A stretch of 64,000 bases of DNA from Blastococcus tunisiensis (GCF_900112815.1 NZ_FOND01000001.1:280816-344815); one strand, 5' to 3'. Shown: positions 39,555 to 50,560, counted from the first letter of the stretch. A program made the numbers and translations. Notes: generated by a model from the sequence alone, not told the origin.

Positions 39555-40769
39555 GTGGCGAAGATCAAGGTCGAGGGCACGGTCGTCGAGCTCGACGGCG
39601 ACGAGATGACCCGGATCATCTGGCAGTTCATCAAGGACCAGCTGATCCTCCCGTACCTCGACGTGAACCTGGAGTACTACGACCTGGGCATCGAGGCGCG
39701 CGACGCGACCGACGACCAGATCACCGTCGACTCCGCGAACGCCATCAAGAAGCACGGCGTCGGGGTCAAGTGCGCCACGATCACCCCGGACGAGGCACGC
39801 GTCGAGGAGTTCGGCCTCAAGCGCATGTACCGCTCGCCCAACGGGACGATCCGCAACATCCTCGGCGGCGTCATCTTCCGCGAGCCGATCATCATGCAGA
39901 ACGTGCCGCGGCTGGTGCCGGGCTGGACCAAGCCGATCGTCGTCGGCCGCCACGCCTTCGGCGACCAGTACCGCGCCACCGACTTCCGCTTCCCCGGTGA
40001 GGGCACGCTGACGATCACCTTCACGCCGAAGGACGGCTCGGCGCCGATCGAGCACGAGGTCTTCCAGTCCCCGGGCGGCGGCGTCGCGATGGCGATGTAC
40101 AACCTCGACGACTCGATCCGCGACTTCGCCCGCGCGTCGATGAACTACGGGCTGCAGCGCGAGTACCCGGTCTACCTGTCGACCAAGAACACGATCCTCA
40201 AGGCCTACGACGGCCGCTTCAAGGACCTGTTCGAGGAGGTCTTCCAGGCCGAGTTCAAGGACAAGTTCGAGGCCGCCGGCATCACCTACGAGCACCGGCT
40301 GATCGACGACATGGTCGCCGCCTCCCTCAAGTGGGAGGGCGGCTACGTCTGGGCGTGCAAGAACTACGACGGCGACGTGCAGTCCGACACCGTGGCGCAG
40401 GGCTTCGGCTCGCTCGGCCTCATGACGTCGGTGCTGATGAGCCCCGACGGCCGCACCGTCGAGGCCGAGGCGGCGCACGGCACGGTGACCCGCCACTTCC
40501 GGCAGCACCAGCAGGGTAAGGAGACGTCGACCAACCCGATCGCGTCGATCTTCGCCTGGACGCGGGGTCTGGCCCACCGCGGCAAGCTGGACGACACCCC
40601 CGAGGTGACCCGCTTCGCCGAGACGCTGGAGAAGGTCTGCATCGACACCGTCGAGAGCGGTCAGATGACCAAGGACCTCGCGCTGCTCATCTCCAAGGAC
40701 CAGCCGTGGCTGACCACCCAGGACTTCCTGGCGGCCATCGACAGCAACCTGCAGAAGGCCATGGCCTAG
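39555..40769 (+). CDS. icd: NADP-dependent isocitrate dehydrogenase
   Basis: The 404-aa enzyme oxidatively decarboxylates isocitrate to 2-oxoglutarate. It is of the homodimeric subfamily II (eukaryotic-like, mycobacterial Icd1): [61 protein letters not shown] and [16 protein letters not shown] 39555 is chosen because AAGGAG lies about eight bases upstream. It is followed by a strong terminator. Confidence 0.97.
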   Translation: MAKIKVEGTVVELDGDEMTRIIWQFIKDQLILPYLDVNLEYYDLGIEARDATDDQITVDSANAIKKHGVGVKCATITPDEARVEEFGLKRMYRSPNGTIRNILGGVIFREPIIMQNVPRLVPGWTKPIVVGRHAFGDQYRATDFRFPGEGTLTITFTPKDGSAPIEHEVFQSPGGGVAMAMYNLDDSIRDFARASMNYGLQREYPVYLSTKNTILKAYDGRFKDLFEEVFQAEFKDKFEAAGITYEHRLIDDMVAASLKWEGGYVWACKNYDGDVQSDTVAQGFGSLGLMTSVLMSPDGRTVEAEAAHGTVTRHFRQHQQGKETSTNPIASIFAWTRGLAHRGKLDDTPEVTRFAETLEKVCIDTVESGQMTKDLALLISKDQPWLTTQDFLAAIDSNLQKAMA

Positions 40770-40790
40770 AGGAACACCCGCGCGCACGAC

Positions 40791-40822
40791 GGCCCCCTCA
40801 CCCGCACCCGGGTGAGGGGGCC
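40791..40822 (+). terminator. terminator hairpin after icd
   Basis: GGCCCCCTCACCCG (40791-40804) pairs perfectly with CGGGTGAGGGGGCC (40809-40822) around a 4-base loop. Confidence 0.75.
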
Positions 40823-40956
40823 GCTGTGCGGGGAGGGGCGTGCTCGGAGCCGCTGCAGCGGGGGGTCAGTGCCGGGGGAGGGCCCGGTGGAGCGGCGGTG
40901 ATCATGCCTGTGGACGGCGGCAGCGACGGGCGGCCGGAGTCCGGCACGCTCCCCGG

Positions 40957-41841
40957 GTGCCCGTCCCGCCCCATCGCCCGGAGGCTCTCCGCGGCCGGGT
41001 GTTCCGGGGCACGTCCGCGGTACGGGCGGGGCTGCTCTCCCCGGACCAGCTCCGCAGCTCCGCGTGGCGCCGGCTCCGGCAGGACGTCTACGTCGACGCC
41101 CGCCTCCCCCTCACCCACCTGGTCCAGGCGCTCGGCGTCCGCCTCGTGGCGCCTCCGGAGGCCGCCTTCGGCGGGCTGACGGCTGTGGCCCTGTGGGGCG
41201 GGGAGGGGTTCGCCGGCCGGGACGATCCGGTGGAGGTGGTGGTGCCGCCCGGTGCCCGGTGGCGGCCGTCCCCCGGCGTGGTGGTGCGCACGGCGACGCT
41301 GGACGGCGATGTCGTGCGGCCGCCTCGGGCGCTCCCACGCACGTCGCGCGTGCGGACCGCGGTGGACCTGGTCCGCCGAGGACCTGTGGACGACGGCGTC
41401 GTCCTGCTCGATCGCCTCGTCGCCGCCGGGCTCGTCCGCCTGCCCGAGGTGCGCGACGCGGTGGCCGGGTTGCCGCGGTGCCGTGGCAGCCGGTCGGCGC
41501 GCGAGGTGGCGGCGCTCGCCGACGGTCTGGCGGAGTCCCCGCAGGAGACGCGCCTGCGCCTGCTGATGCACCGCGCCGGTCTGCCCGCCCCGACCCCTCA
41601 GCACCGGGTCGTCGACGACGAGGGCTTCGTCGCGCGCCTCGACTTCGCCTATCCCGCCCGGAAGGTGGCCATCGAGTACGACGGCGCATGGCACGCCGAG
41701 CCCGGGCAGTTCGCCAGGGACCGGCGCCGGCTGAATCGGCTCACGGCGGCCGGGTGGCGCGTCGTGTTCGTCACCGCAGCCGACCTGCGGGATCCGGCCG
41801 CGCTCGTCCGCCGCATCGCGGCCGAGCTCGACCGGTGGTGA
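40957..41841 (+). CDS. DUF559 / endonuclease-like domain protein
   Basis: The product is 294 aa. The N-terminal half (about 1-150) resembles AbiEi-type winged-helix regions (GRVFRGTSAVRAGLLSPDQLRS, RQDVYVDA). The C-terminal DUF559 domain (about 190-294) has a PD-(D/E)xK nuclease-like core (RLDFAYPARKVAIEYDGAWHA, RRRLNRLTAAGWRVVFVTAADL). Such proteins are common in actinobacteria, usually as isolated genes, and have been grouped with type IV toxin-antitoxin AbiEi proteins. No cognate nucleotidyltransferase toxin is adjacent. GTG 40957 follows CACGCT by six bases. Confidence 0.75.
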   Translation: MPVPPHRPEALRGRVFRGTSAVRAGLLSPDQLRSSAWRRLRQDVYVDARLPLTHLVQALGVRLVAPPEAAFGGLTAVALWGGEGFAGRDDPVEVVVPPGARWRPSPGVVVRTATLDGDVVRPPRALPRTSRVRTAVDLVRRGPVDDGVVLLDRLVAAGLVRLPEVRDAVAGLPRCRGSRSAREVAALADGLAESPQETRLRLLMHRAGLPAPTPQHRVVDDEGFVARLDFAYPARKVAIEYDGAWHAEPGQFARDRRRLNRLTAAGWRVVFVTAADLRDPAALVRRIAAELDRW

Positions 41842-41850
41842 TCACCACCT

Positions 41851-41889
41851 GTCCAGCGGGCCCTCCCGGAGATCGAGGGCCCGCTGGAC
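41851..41889. terminator. bidirectional terminator between convergent genes
   Basis: GTCCAGCGGGCCCTC (41851-41865) pairs perfectly with GAGGGCCCGCTGGAC (41875-41889) around a 9-base loop. It lies between the DUF559 gene and the CAP-protein gene. Confidence 0.8.
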
Positions 41890-41917
41890 CGGTGCTGATC
41901 ACCCCGAGGCGGAGATG

Positions 41918-42841
41918 TCAGCCGAAGAGCTGGGTCCACCAGGGACCGCCGCCGCCCTGGGCCACGCCCACACCCAGGCGGGTCAGGCCGCAGTTGAGGA
42001 TGTTCGCCCGGTGCCCGGAGCTGTTCATCCAGGAGGTCATGACCGCGGCCGCCGTCTGCTGGCCCCGGGCGATGTTCTCGGCACGCGCGCTGACCCCGGC
42101 CCGGTCGGCGCGGTCGAACGGGTCCAGCCCGTCCAGGTTGACGTGGTCGAAGAAGCCGCGGTCGCGCATGTCCGCACTGTGCGCGAGCGCCACCGCGGCG
42201 AGCCCGGCGTCGGCGGAGACGGCACCGCACCCGGCGGCCGCGCGCTCGGCGTTCACCAGCGCCAGCACCTGGGACTCGACGCCACCCGACGCCGGAGCCG
42301 CGGCGGCCGTCGGCGCGGGTGCCGGCGCCGCCTTCGGTGCCGGAGCCGGAGCCGGAGCCGGGGCGGGAGCGGGTGCCGGAGCGGACGTGGACGTCTCGGG
42401 AGCCGGCGCCTCGGCCGCGGCGGCCCCGGGGGCGGGCTCGGGAGCGGGCTCGGCCGGCACGTCCGGTGCCGGGGCGGCCGGTGCGGACGTCGAGGGCGGG
42501 GCGGCCGCGGCGGACGGCGCGGCGCTCGCCGACCGGGTCGCCGACGGCGCGGCCGACGCCTCGCCGGTGCCCGAGGAGAACGTCGCGGCCGACGTCAGGC
42601 CGGCGAAGGCGCTGGAGGACAGCGGTTGCCCGTCCTGGCCCAGCACCACGGGTGAGTCCGTCCCCGTCCCGGCCATCACCGGGACGGCGAGGAGCAGCGT
42701 GGTGACCACGGTGCTCAGGCCGGCGCTCAGGGCCAGCCGCCGGCCACGGCGCCGCCGTTCGCCGCGGGCGAGGTGCGCCCGTCGGGGCAATGCCCTGGTC
42801 GCGCGGGAGGAGTGCGGGGGGCCCGCGGGGACGTGGTGCAC
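41918..42841 (-). CDS. secreted or anchored CAP-domain protein
   Basis: The 307-aa product has a basic N-terminus, a hydrophobic signal/anchor (about 37-58, ALSAGLSTVVTTLLLAVPVM), a long Ala/Pro/Ser-rich linker with an AP-dipeptide run (about 150-175), and a C-terminal CAP/SCP domain (about 188-307: VLALVNAERAAAGCG, LAHSADMRDRGFFDH, AENIARGQ, SSGHRANIL). The CAP His and Glu residues look conserved. Bacterial CAP proteins of this layout are extracytoplasmic and associated with the cell wall. GTG 42841 has GAGG upstream. It is divergent from the CNNM/CorC gene. Confidence 0.85.
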   Translation of the reverse strand: MHHVPAGPPHSSRATRALPRRAHLARGERRRRGRRLALSAGLSTVVTTLLLAVPVMAGTGTDSPVVLGQDGQPLSSSAFAGLTSAATFSSGTGEASAAPSATRSASAAPSAAAAPPSTSAPAAPAPDVPAEPAPEPAPGAAAAEAPAPETSTSAPAPAPAPAPAPAPAPKAAPAPAPTAAAAPASGGVESQVLALVNAERAAAGCGAVSADAGLAAVALAHSADMRDRGFFDHVNLDGLDPFDRADRAGVSARAENIARGQQTAAAVMTSWMNSSGHRANILNCGLTRLGVGVAQGGGGPWWTQLFG

Positions 42842-42860
42842 GGCTTGACCTCACGAGAAC

Positions 42861-42881
42861 GGTTGATCACGGTTCGTTACC
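42861..42881 (-). promoter_or_regulatory. GTAACG-AACC-GTGATC motif upstream of CAP gene
   Basis: On the minus strand GTAACGAACC-GTGATCAACC forms an imperfect 10-bp direct repeat close to the CAP start. Similar half-sites occur upstream of the M23 peptidase gene (27047-27063). It is a candidate site for an OmpR-type regulator. Confidence 0.35.
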
Positions 42882-43063
42882 GGACCGAGACTAACGGTGC
42901 GTGCAAGGTCACGGTGAGTCCCCGAGAGAAACGTCACGGCCGCGGCCGGGAAACCCCAGGTCGAGGGGTTCCGGGCACCCGGTGCCCGCACCGGAGCCGG
43001 GCGACCAGGCACCATGGACCCGACCGCGCTCCACCCCACTCAATCCCGAGGAGTACGCCGCCG

Positions 43064-44389
43064 GTGAGCGACGTCTGGCTCAGCATCGTCATGGTCGTCG
43101 TGTTCATCCTGATCGGCGGGGTCTTCGCGGGGGCGGAGATCGCCCTGGTCTCGCTGCGCGAGTCCCAGGTGCGCGCCATGGCCGAGACCGGGCGGCGCGG
43201 CCAGGCGGTGCAGAAGCTGCTCAGCGACCCCAACCAGTTCCTGGCCGCGGTGCAGGTCGGGGTGACCTTCGCCGGGTTCTTCTCGGCCGCGTTCGGGGCC
43301 AGCACGCTGTCGCAGCCATTCGCCGACTGGCTGGTCGGCCGCGGGGTGTCGGAGGGGCTGGCCGGGACCCTGGCGTTGGTCCTGGTCACGGTCGCCATCA
43401 GCTACCTGTCCCTGGTCGTCGGGGAGCTGACCCCCAAGCGGCTGGCCCTGCAGCGGGCGGAGGGCTTCGCGCTGCTCGTCGCCGCCCCGCTGAACGCGAT
43501 CGCCAAGCTGTCGCGGCCGGTCATCTGGCTGCTCTCGAAGTCGACGAACGTCATGGTGCGGCTCTTCGGCGGCGACCCCCGGCAGAGCGGGGAGTCCATC
43601 AGCCAGGAGGAGCTGCGCGACCTCGTCGCCGCGCACGAGTCCCTCAGCAGCGACGAGCGGCGGTTGATCGACGAGGTCTTCCGGGCCGGCGAGCGCGAGG
43701 TCCGGGAGGTCATGACGCCCCGGACGGAGGTCACCTTCCTGGACGCGTCCATGACCGCGAGCCGGGCGGCGAAGCTCGTCGTCGACAGCAACTACTCGCG
43801 GTACCCGGTGTCCGGCCGCGACCAGGACGACGTCGTCGGCTTCGTGCACGTGCGCGACCTCTTCCTGCCGAACCATCCGGCCGGCCGGGCCGCGACGGTC
43901 GGTGACCTGGCGCGGGAGGTGAAGCGGCTGCCGGGCACGGCGGGGGTGCTCACCGCGCTCAGCGAGATGCGCCGCGAGAACCACCACCTGGCGATCGTGA
44001 TCGACGAGTACGGCGGAACCGACGGGATCGTCTCCCTCGAGGACCTCATCGAGGAGGTCATCGGCGAGATCTACGACGAGTACGACGAGGAGGTCGCCCC
44101 GGAGGGCATGCAGCCCGACGGCGGCCCGCGCGAGGTCGACGGCCTGCTCAACCTCGACGACTTCGCCGAGGCCACCGGCCTCCAACTGCCCGACGGGCCC
44201 TACGAGACGGCGGCCGGCTACGTCCTCGCCGAGCTCGGCCGGCTCCCCGAGGTGGGGGACACCGTCGAGGTCGGCGGCCGGACCCTGTCGGTGGTCGACC
44301 TGGACGGCCGGCGGATCGCCCGGCTCCTGGTCAGCCCCCCGCCGGAGCCGTCGGGCGAGGGGACGGACGCGACGACGACGACCGCCTGA
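43064..44389 (+). CDS. CNNM/CorC-type hemolysin family membrane protein
   Basis: This 441-aa protein has a DUF21/CNNM transmembrane domain (about 1-145, GGVFAGAEIALVSLRESQVR), a CBS pair (about 215-335, VMTPRTEVTFLDAS, VVGFVHVRDLF, LAIVIDEYGGTDGIVSLEDLIEEVIGEI) and a CorC_HlyC domain (about 355-425). Such proteins are implicated in Mg2+/Co2+ efflux; the hemolysin name is historical. GTG 43064 has GAGGAG 10 bases upstream. Upstream bases 42882-43063 contain no gene. Confidence 0.9.
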   Translation: MSDVWLSIVMVVVFILIGGVFAGAEIALVSLRESQVRAMAETGRRGQAVQKLLSDPNQFLAAVQVGVTFAGFFSAAFGASTLSQPFADWLVGRGVSEGLAGTLALVLVTVAISYLSLVVGELTPKRLALQRAEGFALLVAAPLNAIAKLSRPVIWLLSKSTNVMVRLFGGDPRQSGESISQEELRDLVAAHESLSSDERRLIDEVFRAGEREVREVMTPRTEVTFLDASMTASRAAKLVVDSNYSRYPVSGRDQDDVVGFVHVRDLFLPNHPAGRAATVGDLAREVKRLPGTAGVLTALSEMRRENHHLAIVIDEYGGTDGIVSLEDLIEEVIGEIYDEYDEEVAPEGMQPDGGPREVDGLLNLDDFAEATGLQLPDGPYETAAGYVLAELGRLPEVGDTVEVGGRTLSVVDLDGRRIARLLVSPPPEPSGEGTDATTTTA

Positions 44390-44417
44390 CGGACTCGCGC
44401 CCGCCCTGCGGGTACCC

Positions 44418-44469
44418 GACCCCGTCCCGAGGCTCCCCCGAGCCTGCGAGGGGTGGGAGGGCGGGGTCC
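44418..44469 (-). repeat. TCGC-NN-GCTC stem-loop repeat, copy D (after galE)
   Basis: Read on the minus strand downstream of galE: GGACCCCGCCC, loop TCGCAGGCTC (44440-44449), and GGGACGGGGTC. The inner CCC/GGG pairing is less symmetric than in other copies. Confidence 0.65.
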
Positions 44470-44471
44470 TG

Positions 44472-45440
44472 CTACGAGCGGTGGGCGGCAGCGGGGTCCA
44501 CCAGCGCCCAGGCGTCGCGGACGATGCCGACGAGGTCGGTGTGCCGCGGCATCCAGCCCAGGTCGGACCGGATGCGCGCGCTCGAGGCCACCAGCTGCGC
44601 CGGGTCGCCGGCTCTCCGCCCGCCGTCCACGGTCGGCAGGGCGTGCCCGGTGACCTCGCGCGCGGCGTCGACCACCTCCTGCACCGAGAAACCGGTGCCG
44701 TTGCCCAGGTTGTAGATCCGGTGCTCGCCCTCGGCCGGGGCGGGCAGGGCCAGCAGGTGCGCGTCGGCGAGGTCCTGCACGTGCACGTAGTCGCGGATGC
44801 AGGTGCCGTCGGGCGTCGGGTAGTCCCGCCCGAAGACCGTCAGCGACTCCCGCTCCCCGGCCGCGACCTGCAACGCCAGCGGGATGAGATGGGTCTCCGT
44901 CGCGTGCCGCTCGCCGAGCCCGAAGGCGGCGCCCGCGACGTTGAAGTAGCGCAGGCTGACCGCGGCGAACCCGTGCGCGACCGCGTAGGAGGTGAGCATG
45001 TGGTCGACGGCGAGCTTCGAGGCGCCGTAGGTGTTGGTCGGCCGTGTCGGCGCCTCCTCGCGGATGGGCACGGACTCCGGCTCGCCGTACGTCGCGGCGG
45101 TGGAGGAGAAGACGATCCGCCGGCAGCCGACCGCCCGCATCGCCTCCAGCAGCGCCAGCGAGCCGCCGACGTTGGTGTCCCAGTACTCGTGCGGCCGCTG
45201 CTGGGAGACCCCCACCAGGCTCCTGGCCGCGAAGTGCAGCACCGCCTCCGGCCGCACCTCGGCCAGCACGGGAGCGGAGTCGTGCAGCGCCACCCGCGCC
45301 AGCGTCGCCCCCGCGGGCACCGCGTCGGCGTGGCCGGTGGACAGGTCGTCGAGCACGGTCACGTCGTGGCCGGCGGCCAGCAGGGCCGCCGTCACTACGC
45401 TGCCGATGTAGCCGGCTCCACCGGCGACGAGGACACGCAT
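44472..45440 (-). CDS. galE: UDP-glucose 4-epimerase
   Basis: This 322-aa short-chain dehydrogenase/reductase interconverts UDP-glucose and UDP-galactose with bound NAD. It has [15 protein letters not shown] (GxxGxxG), the catalytic SST motif in [11 protein letters not shown]-x3-K in TNTYGASK, and [13 protein letters not shown] 45440 follows TAGGGT by six bases (leaderless). It is divergent from hisC, followed by repeat copy D, and may supply galactose precursors for cell-surface polysaccharide. Confidence 0.94.
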   Translation of the reverse strand: MRVLVAGGAGYIGSVVTAALLAAGHDVTVLDDLSTGHADAVPAGATLARVALHDSAPVLAEVRPEAVLHFAARSLVGVSQQRPHEYWDTNVGGSLALLEAMRAVGCRRIVFSSTAATYGEPESVPIREEAPTRPTNTYGASKLAVDHMLTSYAVAHGFAAVSLRYFNVAGAAFGLGERHATETHLIPLALQVAAGERESLTVFGRDYPTPDGTCIRDYVHVQDLADAHLLALPAPAEGEHRIYNLGNGTGFSVQEVVDAAREVTGHALPTVDGGRRAGDPAQLVASSARIRSDLGWMPRHTDLVGIVRDAWALVDPAAAHRS

Positions 45441-45446
45441 GGCGTC

Positions 45447-45452
45447 ACCCTA
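45447..45452 (-). promoter_or_regulatory. -10 hexamer TAGGGT for galE
   Basis: The hexamer is read on the minus strand and ends six bases before the galE ATG at 45440. Confidence 0.55.
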
Positions 45453-45482
45453 GGAGGGGCGCCGCGGAGAGGTGGTCACCCA

Positions 45483-46595
45483 GTGGTCGAGCCGCGTACG
45501 GCCGTGCAGGCGCTCCCGGCGTACCGGCCGGGTCGCAACCCCGCCGACCTGGCCCGGGACATCGGCGTCGAGCGCGCCGTGAAGCTCGCCAGCAACGAGG
45601 TCGCCTTCCCGCCGCTGCCGGCGGTCGTCGAGGCCATCGCCGCCGCCGCCGCCGAGACCAACCGCTATCCCGACAACGGTGCGGTCGTGCTCACCGGGGC
45701 CCTGGCCGGCCGCTACGGCGTCGACCCGGGGCAGGTGGCTACCGGCTGCGGGGCGGTCACCCTCTGCCAGCAGCTGGCGCAGGCCTACAACGACCCGGGC
45801 ACGAGCATCGCCTTCGCCTGGCGCTCGTTCGAGATGTACCCGCTGCTCGCGCAGGTCGCCGGTGCCCGCGCCGTCCAGGTGCCGCTGGTGCCCGGCCGGC
45901 CGGGGGGCCCGGCGGACACCCACGACCTCGACGGTCTGCTGGCCGCGATCGACGGGTCCACCCGGCTGGTCTTCGTGTGCAACCCGAACAACCCGACGGG
46001 GACGGCGGTCCGGCGTGCGGACCTCGAGCGGTTCCTCGACGCCGTCCCCGCGCAGACCCTGGTCGTCCTCGACGAGGCCTACCGGGAGTTCGTGACCGAC
46101 CCCGACGTCCCGGACGGCGTCGAGCTGATGCGGGGCCGGCCGAACGTCGCCGTCCTGCGCACCTTCTCCAAGGCCTGGGGGCTGGCCGGGCTGCGGGTCG
46201 GCTACCTGATCGCCGAGGACCCGGCCGTCGCCGAGGCGGTCCGCAAGACGCACGTGCCGTTCAGCGTGTCCATGGTCGCCCAGGCCGCCGCGGTCGCCGC
46301 GCTGGCCAGCGAGGAGGAGGTGCGGGCCCGCTGCGCCGCCGTGGTGGCAGAGCGGACCCGGCTGACCGCCGCGCTGCGCGAGCGCGGGATCGACGTGGCC
46401 GACAGCCAGGCGAACTTCGTGTGGCTTCCGGTGGGGGAGGACGCGGCGAACCTCGCCGCCGCACTGGAGGCGCGGGCCGTCATCACCAGGCCCTTCGCGG
46501 GCGAGGGGGTGCGGGTCACCGTCGGCACGCCGGAGGAGGACGACGTCTTCCTGGCCGCGCTGGACGACATCCGGGCGGGCGAGCGGTTCGTCTGA
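45483..46595 (+). CDS. histidinol-phosphate/aromatic aminotransferase (HisC2/Pat-like)
   Basis: This 370-aa fold-type I PLP enzyme has KLASNEVAFPPLP, NRYPDNGAVVLTGALA, GCGAVTLCQQL, VFVCNPNNPTG, VVLDEAYREFV, the PLP lysine in LRTFSKAWGLAGLRVGY, and QANFVWLP. Local features match the mycobacterial Rv3772 (HisC2/AroT) branch more than the his-operon HisC, so phenylpyruvate/tyrosine transamination is likely. GTG 45483 has GAGAGG 10 bases upstream. It is followed by repeat copy E. Confidence 0.9.
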   Translation: MVEPRTAVQALPAYRPGRNPADLARDIGVERAVKLASNEVAFPPLPAVVEAIAAAAAETNRYPDNGAVVLTGALAGRYGVDPGQVATGCGAVTLCQQLAQAYNDPGTSIAFAWRSFEMYPLLAQVAGARAVQVPLVPGRPGGPADTHDLDGLLAAIDGSTRLVFVCNPNNPTGTAVRRADLERFLDAVPAQTLVVLDEAYREFVTDPDVPDGVELMRGRPNVAVLRTFSKAWGLAGLRVGYLIAEDPAVAEAVRKTHVPFSVSMVAQAAAVAALASEEEVRARCAAVVAERTRLTAALRERGIDVADSQANFVWLPVGEDAANLAAALEARAVITRPFAGEGVRVTVGTPEEDDVFLAALDDIRAGERFV

Positions 46596-48304
<1,709 letters not shown>

Positions 48305-48356
48305 CCGGCGCTCCGGCCGCAGCGCGCCGGGGCGGGCCGTCCCCCAGACTCGGGCG

Positions 48357-49337
48357 GTGAGCTCCGCCGCCCCTCCGGACGACGCCCCTCCGGCCCGGTC
48401 CAGCGCCCGGGATCCGTGGTGGACACGGCTGTACTCCCGGTTCGAGGACGCCGTCGCGGCCCAGCGCCGGCGGCATCGCTGGTTCGACCACCTGGCCCGC
48501 GCGGGCGGCCGGTACCAGCGCACCCAGGGCGACCTGATGGCGGCCGGGGTCACCTACTTCGTGTTCCTCGGGCTCTTCCCGATGCTCCTGCTGGTGGCCT
48601 CGATCATCGGGCTGGTCCTGGCCGGCAACGAGATCCTCCAGGCCGAGCTCTTCGCCACCATCCGCGACACCTTCCCCGGCAGCATCGGCCGGGAGCTGGT
48701 GAGCCAGCTGCGCGGCGCGATCGACGGTGCCGGGTTCATCGGGTTGCTCGCCCTCGCCGGGTTCCTCTACGCCGGGCTGCGGGCCATGGACAAGCTGCGC
48801 ATCGGCATGGAGCGGATCTGGAAGGGGCACGTGGACCCGCCCGACGCCCTCCGGGACAACCTGCAGGACGTGGTCGCCCTCCTCGCCCTCGGCGCGGTGG
48901 GGCTGGCCAGCCTCGGCCTGACCGGCGGGGTCACCCAGGCGACGTCGTGGGTGCTCGACCTGCTCGGGGTGGCCGACGAGCCCGGCTTCGGGGTGCTGAC
49001 CTGGCTGGTCGGCATCGGGCTGGCCGTGACCGCCGACACGCTGGTCTTCCTCTGGCTGCTGCGGGTCGTGCCGTCGGTCAACCACCCGCTGCGGCTGCTC
49101 CTGCCCGGGGCGCTGTTCGGGGCGGCGGGTGTGGAGGCGCTCAAGGTGATCGGCGGCTACTACCTGTCCCTGATCTCGGGGAGCGTGACGGCGTCGGCGT
49201 TCGGCGGCGCCGTCGGCCTGCTGGTGTGGATCAACCTGGTGGCCCGGTTCGCGTTCTTCACGGCCGCGTGGACGTCGACCCTCCGGCGGATCGAGGCGGT
49301 GAGCCCTCCCCGGGAGGAGCGTCCGGTCCTCGCGTGA
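48357..49337 (+). CDS. YihY/BrkB family inner membrane protein
   Basis: This 326-aa protein has about six membrane helices and the YihY family pattern (GDLMAAGVTYFVFLGLFPMLLL, DALRDNLQDVVALLALG, LLLPGALFGAAGVEALKVIGGYYL, FGGAVGLLVWINLVARFAFF). Family function is unresolved; the ribonuclease BN label is historical. GTG 48357 follows CAGACT by six bases. Its 3' end overlaps the convergent carboxypeptidase gene by 80 bases. It lies downstream of trpS, as in mycobacteria. Confidence 0.88.
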   Translation: MSSAAPPDDAPPARSSARDPWWTRLYSRFEDAVAAQRRRHRWFDHLARAGGRYQRTQGDLMAAGVTYFVFLGLFPMLLLVASIIGLVLAGNEILQAELFATIRDTFPGSIGRELVSQLRGAIDGAGFIGLLALAGFLYAGLRAMDKLRIGMERIWKGHVDPPDALRDNLQDVVALLALGAVGLASLGLTGGVTQATSWVLDLLGVADEPGFGVLTWLVGIGLAVTADTLVFLWLLRVVPSVNHPLRLLLPGALFGAAGVEALKVIGGYYLSLISGSVTASAFGGAVGLLVWINLVARFAFFTAAWTSTLRRIEAVSPPREERPVLA

Positions 49338-50553
49338 GCACCGGGACCACCCGCACCGCCCGGCGCCGCCCGAGGAGGGTCGCGACCACGATCGCGAGCG
49401 CACCCCCGCCGAGTGCGACCGGCACCCACGGGGACGACGTCCCGGCCGGGACGGGCCCCGCGCTCTGCCGCAGGGGCTCCGACGGGCGGGCCGGGGATGC
49501 GGTGGTCGACGGGGTGGGGAGCGGCGGGAGCTCCCCGGAGGCCACCAGGGTGCCCACCTCGTCGGCGCCGGCGGGGACGGTGAACCCCCAGTCGAGCAGC
49601 AGGGCCGCCTGGTCGGCCGCCCGCAGCGGGACGTTCTCGGTGTCCATGACGCTGACGACGAGCCGCCGGCCGTCCCGCTCGGCCGCGGTGACGAAGGCGT
49701 GGCGGGCGGCGTCGGTGAACCCGGTCTTGCCCCCGAGGTTCCCCGGGGTGCCGGCCAGCGGGTTCTGGTTCTGGATCTGGTAGCCGGGGGACCGGCCCTC
49801 GACGGCCGGCATGTCCGCGGTCGGCGTCGTGAGGATCTCCGCGGTCACGGGGTCGGCGACCAGCCGCCGGAAGATCAGCGCCAGGTCGTACGGGGAGGAG
49901 GACTGGCCGGCGACGTCCAGCCCCGACGGTGTCCCGGCCACGGTGTCGTACGCGCCGATCGCCTCCGCGGTCTCGTTCATCGCCGCGAGCGTGACCGGCA
50001 CGCCGCCGGCCGCCCGGGCCAGCGCGTTGGCGGCGTCGTTGCCCGACTGCAGGATCAGCGCCCGGTACAGCAGCCGGACCGGGTACCGGCCGCCGCGGAC
50101 GAGCCCGACCCGGCTGCCCTCGATGTTCTCGTCCTCCACGGTCCCCTCGACGACGGTCGCGGGATCCAGGAGAGGGACGAGGGTCAGCAGCGTCAAGGTC
50201 TTGAGGGTGCTGGCGGGGTAGTAGCGGCCGTGCGGGTCCCGTGCCGCCAGGACGTCCCCGGTGACGGCGTCGGCGACCAGCCACCCGCCGGCCGTCAGGC
50301 CCTCGGGCAGCGGCGGGGCGCCCTCGGCGACCACGGTCCGGCGGGTGTCCAGCTCCTCGCCGCCCACGGTCCGCCCGTCCGGCGCCGAGCCCTGCGGTGG
50401 CCGGCCGGGGTGCGGCGCCGTCGGGGTGGGCGCCGTGGGGTCGACTGTCGGGCGGGGTGCCTGGGCCGCGGCCGGACCGGCTCCGGCGAGGGCGATCAGC
50501 GCAGCGGCCAGGGCGGCCAGCGGCCACCGCATCCCCTCCGGGCGTCCCCTCAT
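49258..50553 (-). CDS. D-alanyl-D-alanine carboxypeptidase (DacB1-like, PBP5 family)
   Basis: The 431-aa secreted, C-terminally anchored protein trims pentapeptides in peptidoglycan. It has a signal peptide (about 7-30, MRWPLAALAAALIALAGAGPAAAQ), a Pro/Thr-rich linker, and the serine penicillin-binding motifs SxxK (PASTLKTL), SxN (QSGNDAAN) and KTG (GGKTGFTDAARH). A C-terminal membrane helix (PVALGGGALAIVVATLL) precedes a basic tail. ATG 50553 follows TAGCGT by seven bases. The last 26 codons overlap the convergent yihY gene. Confidence 0.92.
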   Translation of the reverse strand: MRGRPEGMRWPLAALAAALIALAGAGPAAAQAPRPTVDPTAPTPTAPHPGRPPQGSAPDGRTVGGEELDTRRTVVAEGAPPLPEGLTAGGWLVADAVTGDVLAARDPHGRYYPASTLKTLTLLTLVPLLDPATVVEGTVEDENIEGSRVGLVRGGRYPVRLLYRALILQSGNDAANALARAAGGVPVTLAAMNETAEAIGAYDTVAGTPSGLDVAGQSSSPYDLALIFRRLVADPVTAEILTTPTADMPAVEGRSPGYQIQNQNPLAGTPGNLGGKTGFTDAARHAFVTAAERDGRRLVVSVMDTENVPLRAADQAALLLDWGFTVPAGADEVGTLVASGELPPLPTPSTTASPARPSEPLRQSAGPVPAGTSSPWVPVALGGGALAIVVATLLGRRRAVRVVPVLTRGPDAPPGEGSPPRSAGGSTSTRP

Positions 50554-50560
50554 GGAAGGC

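Noticed and set aside
42300-42400. Short tandem repeat ggagccggagcc as a regulatory repeat
   Set aside because: It encodes the Ala-Pro linker of the CAP-domain protein.
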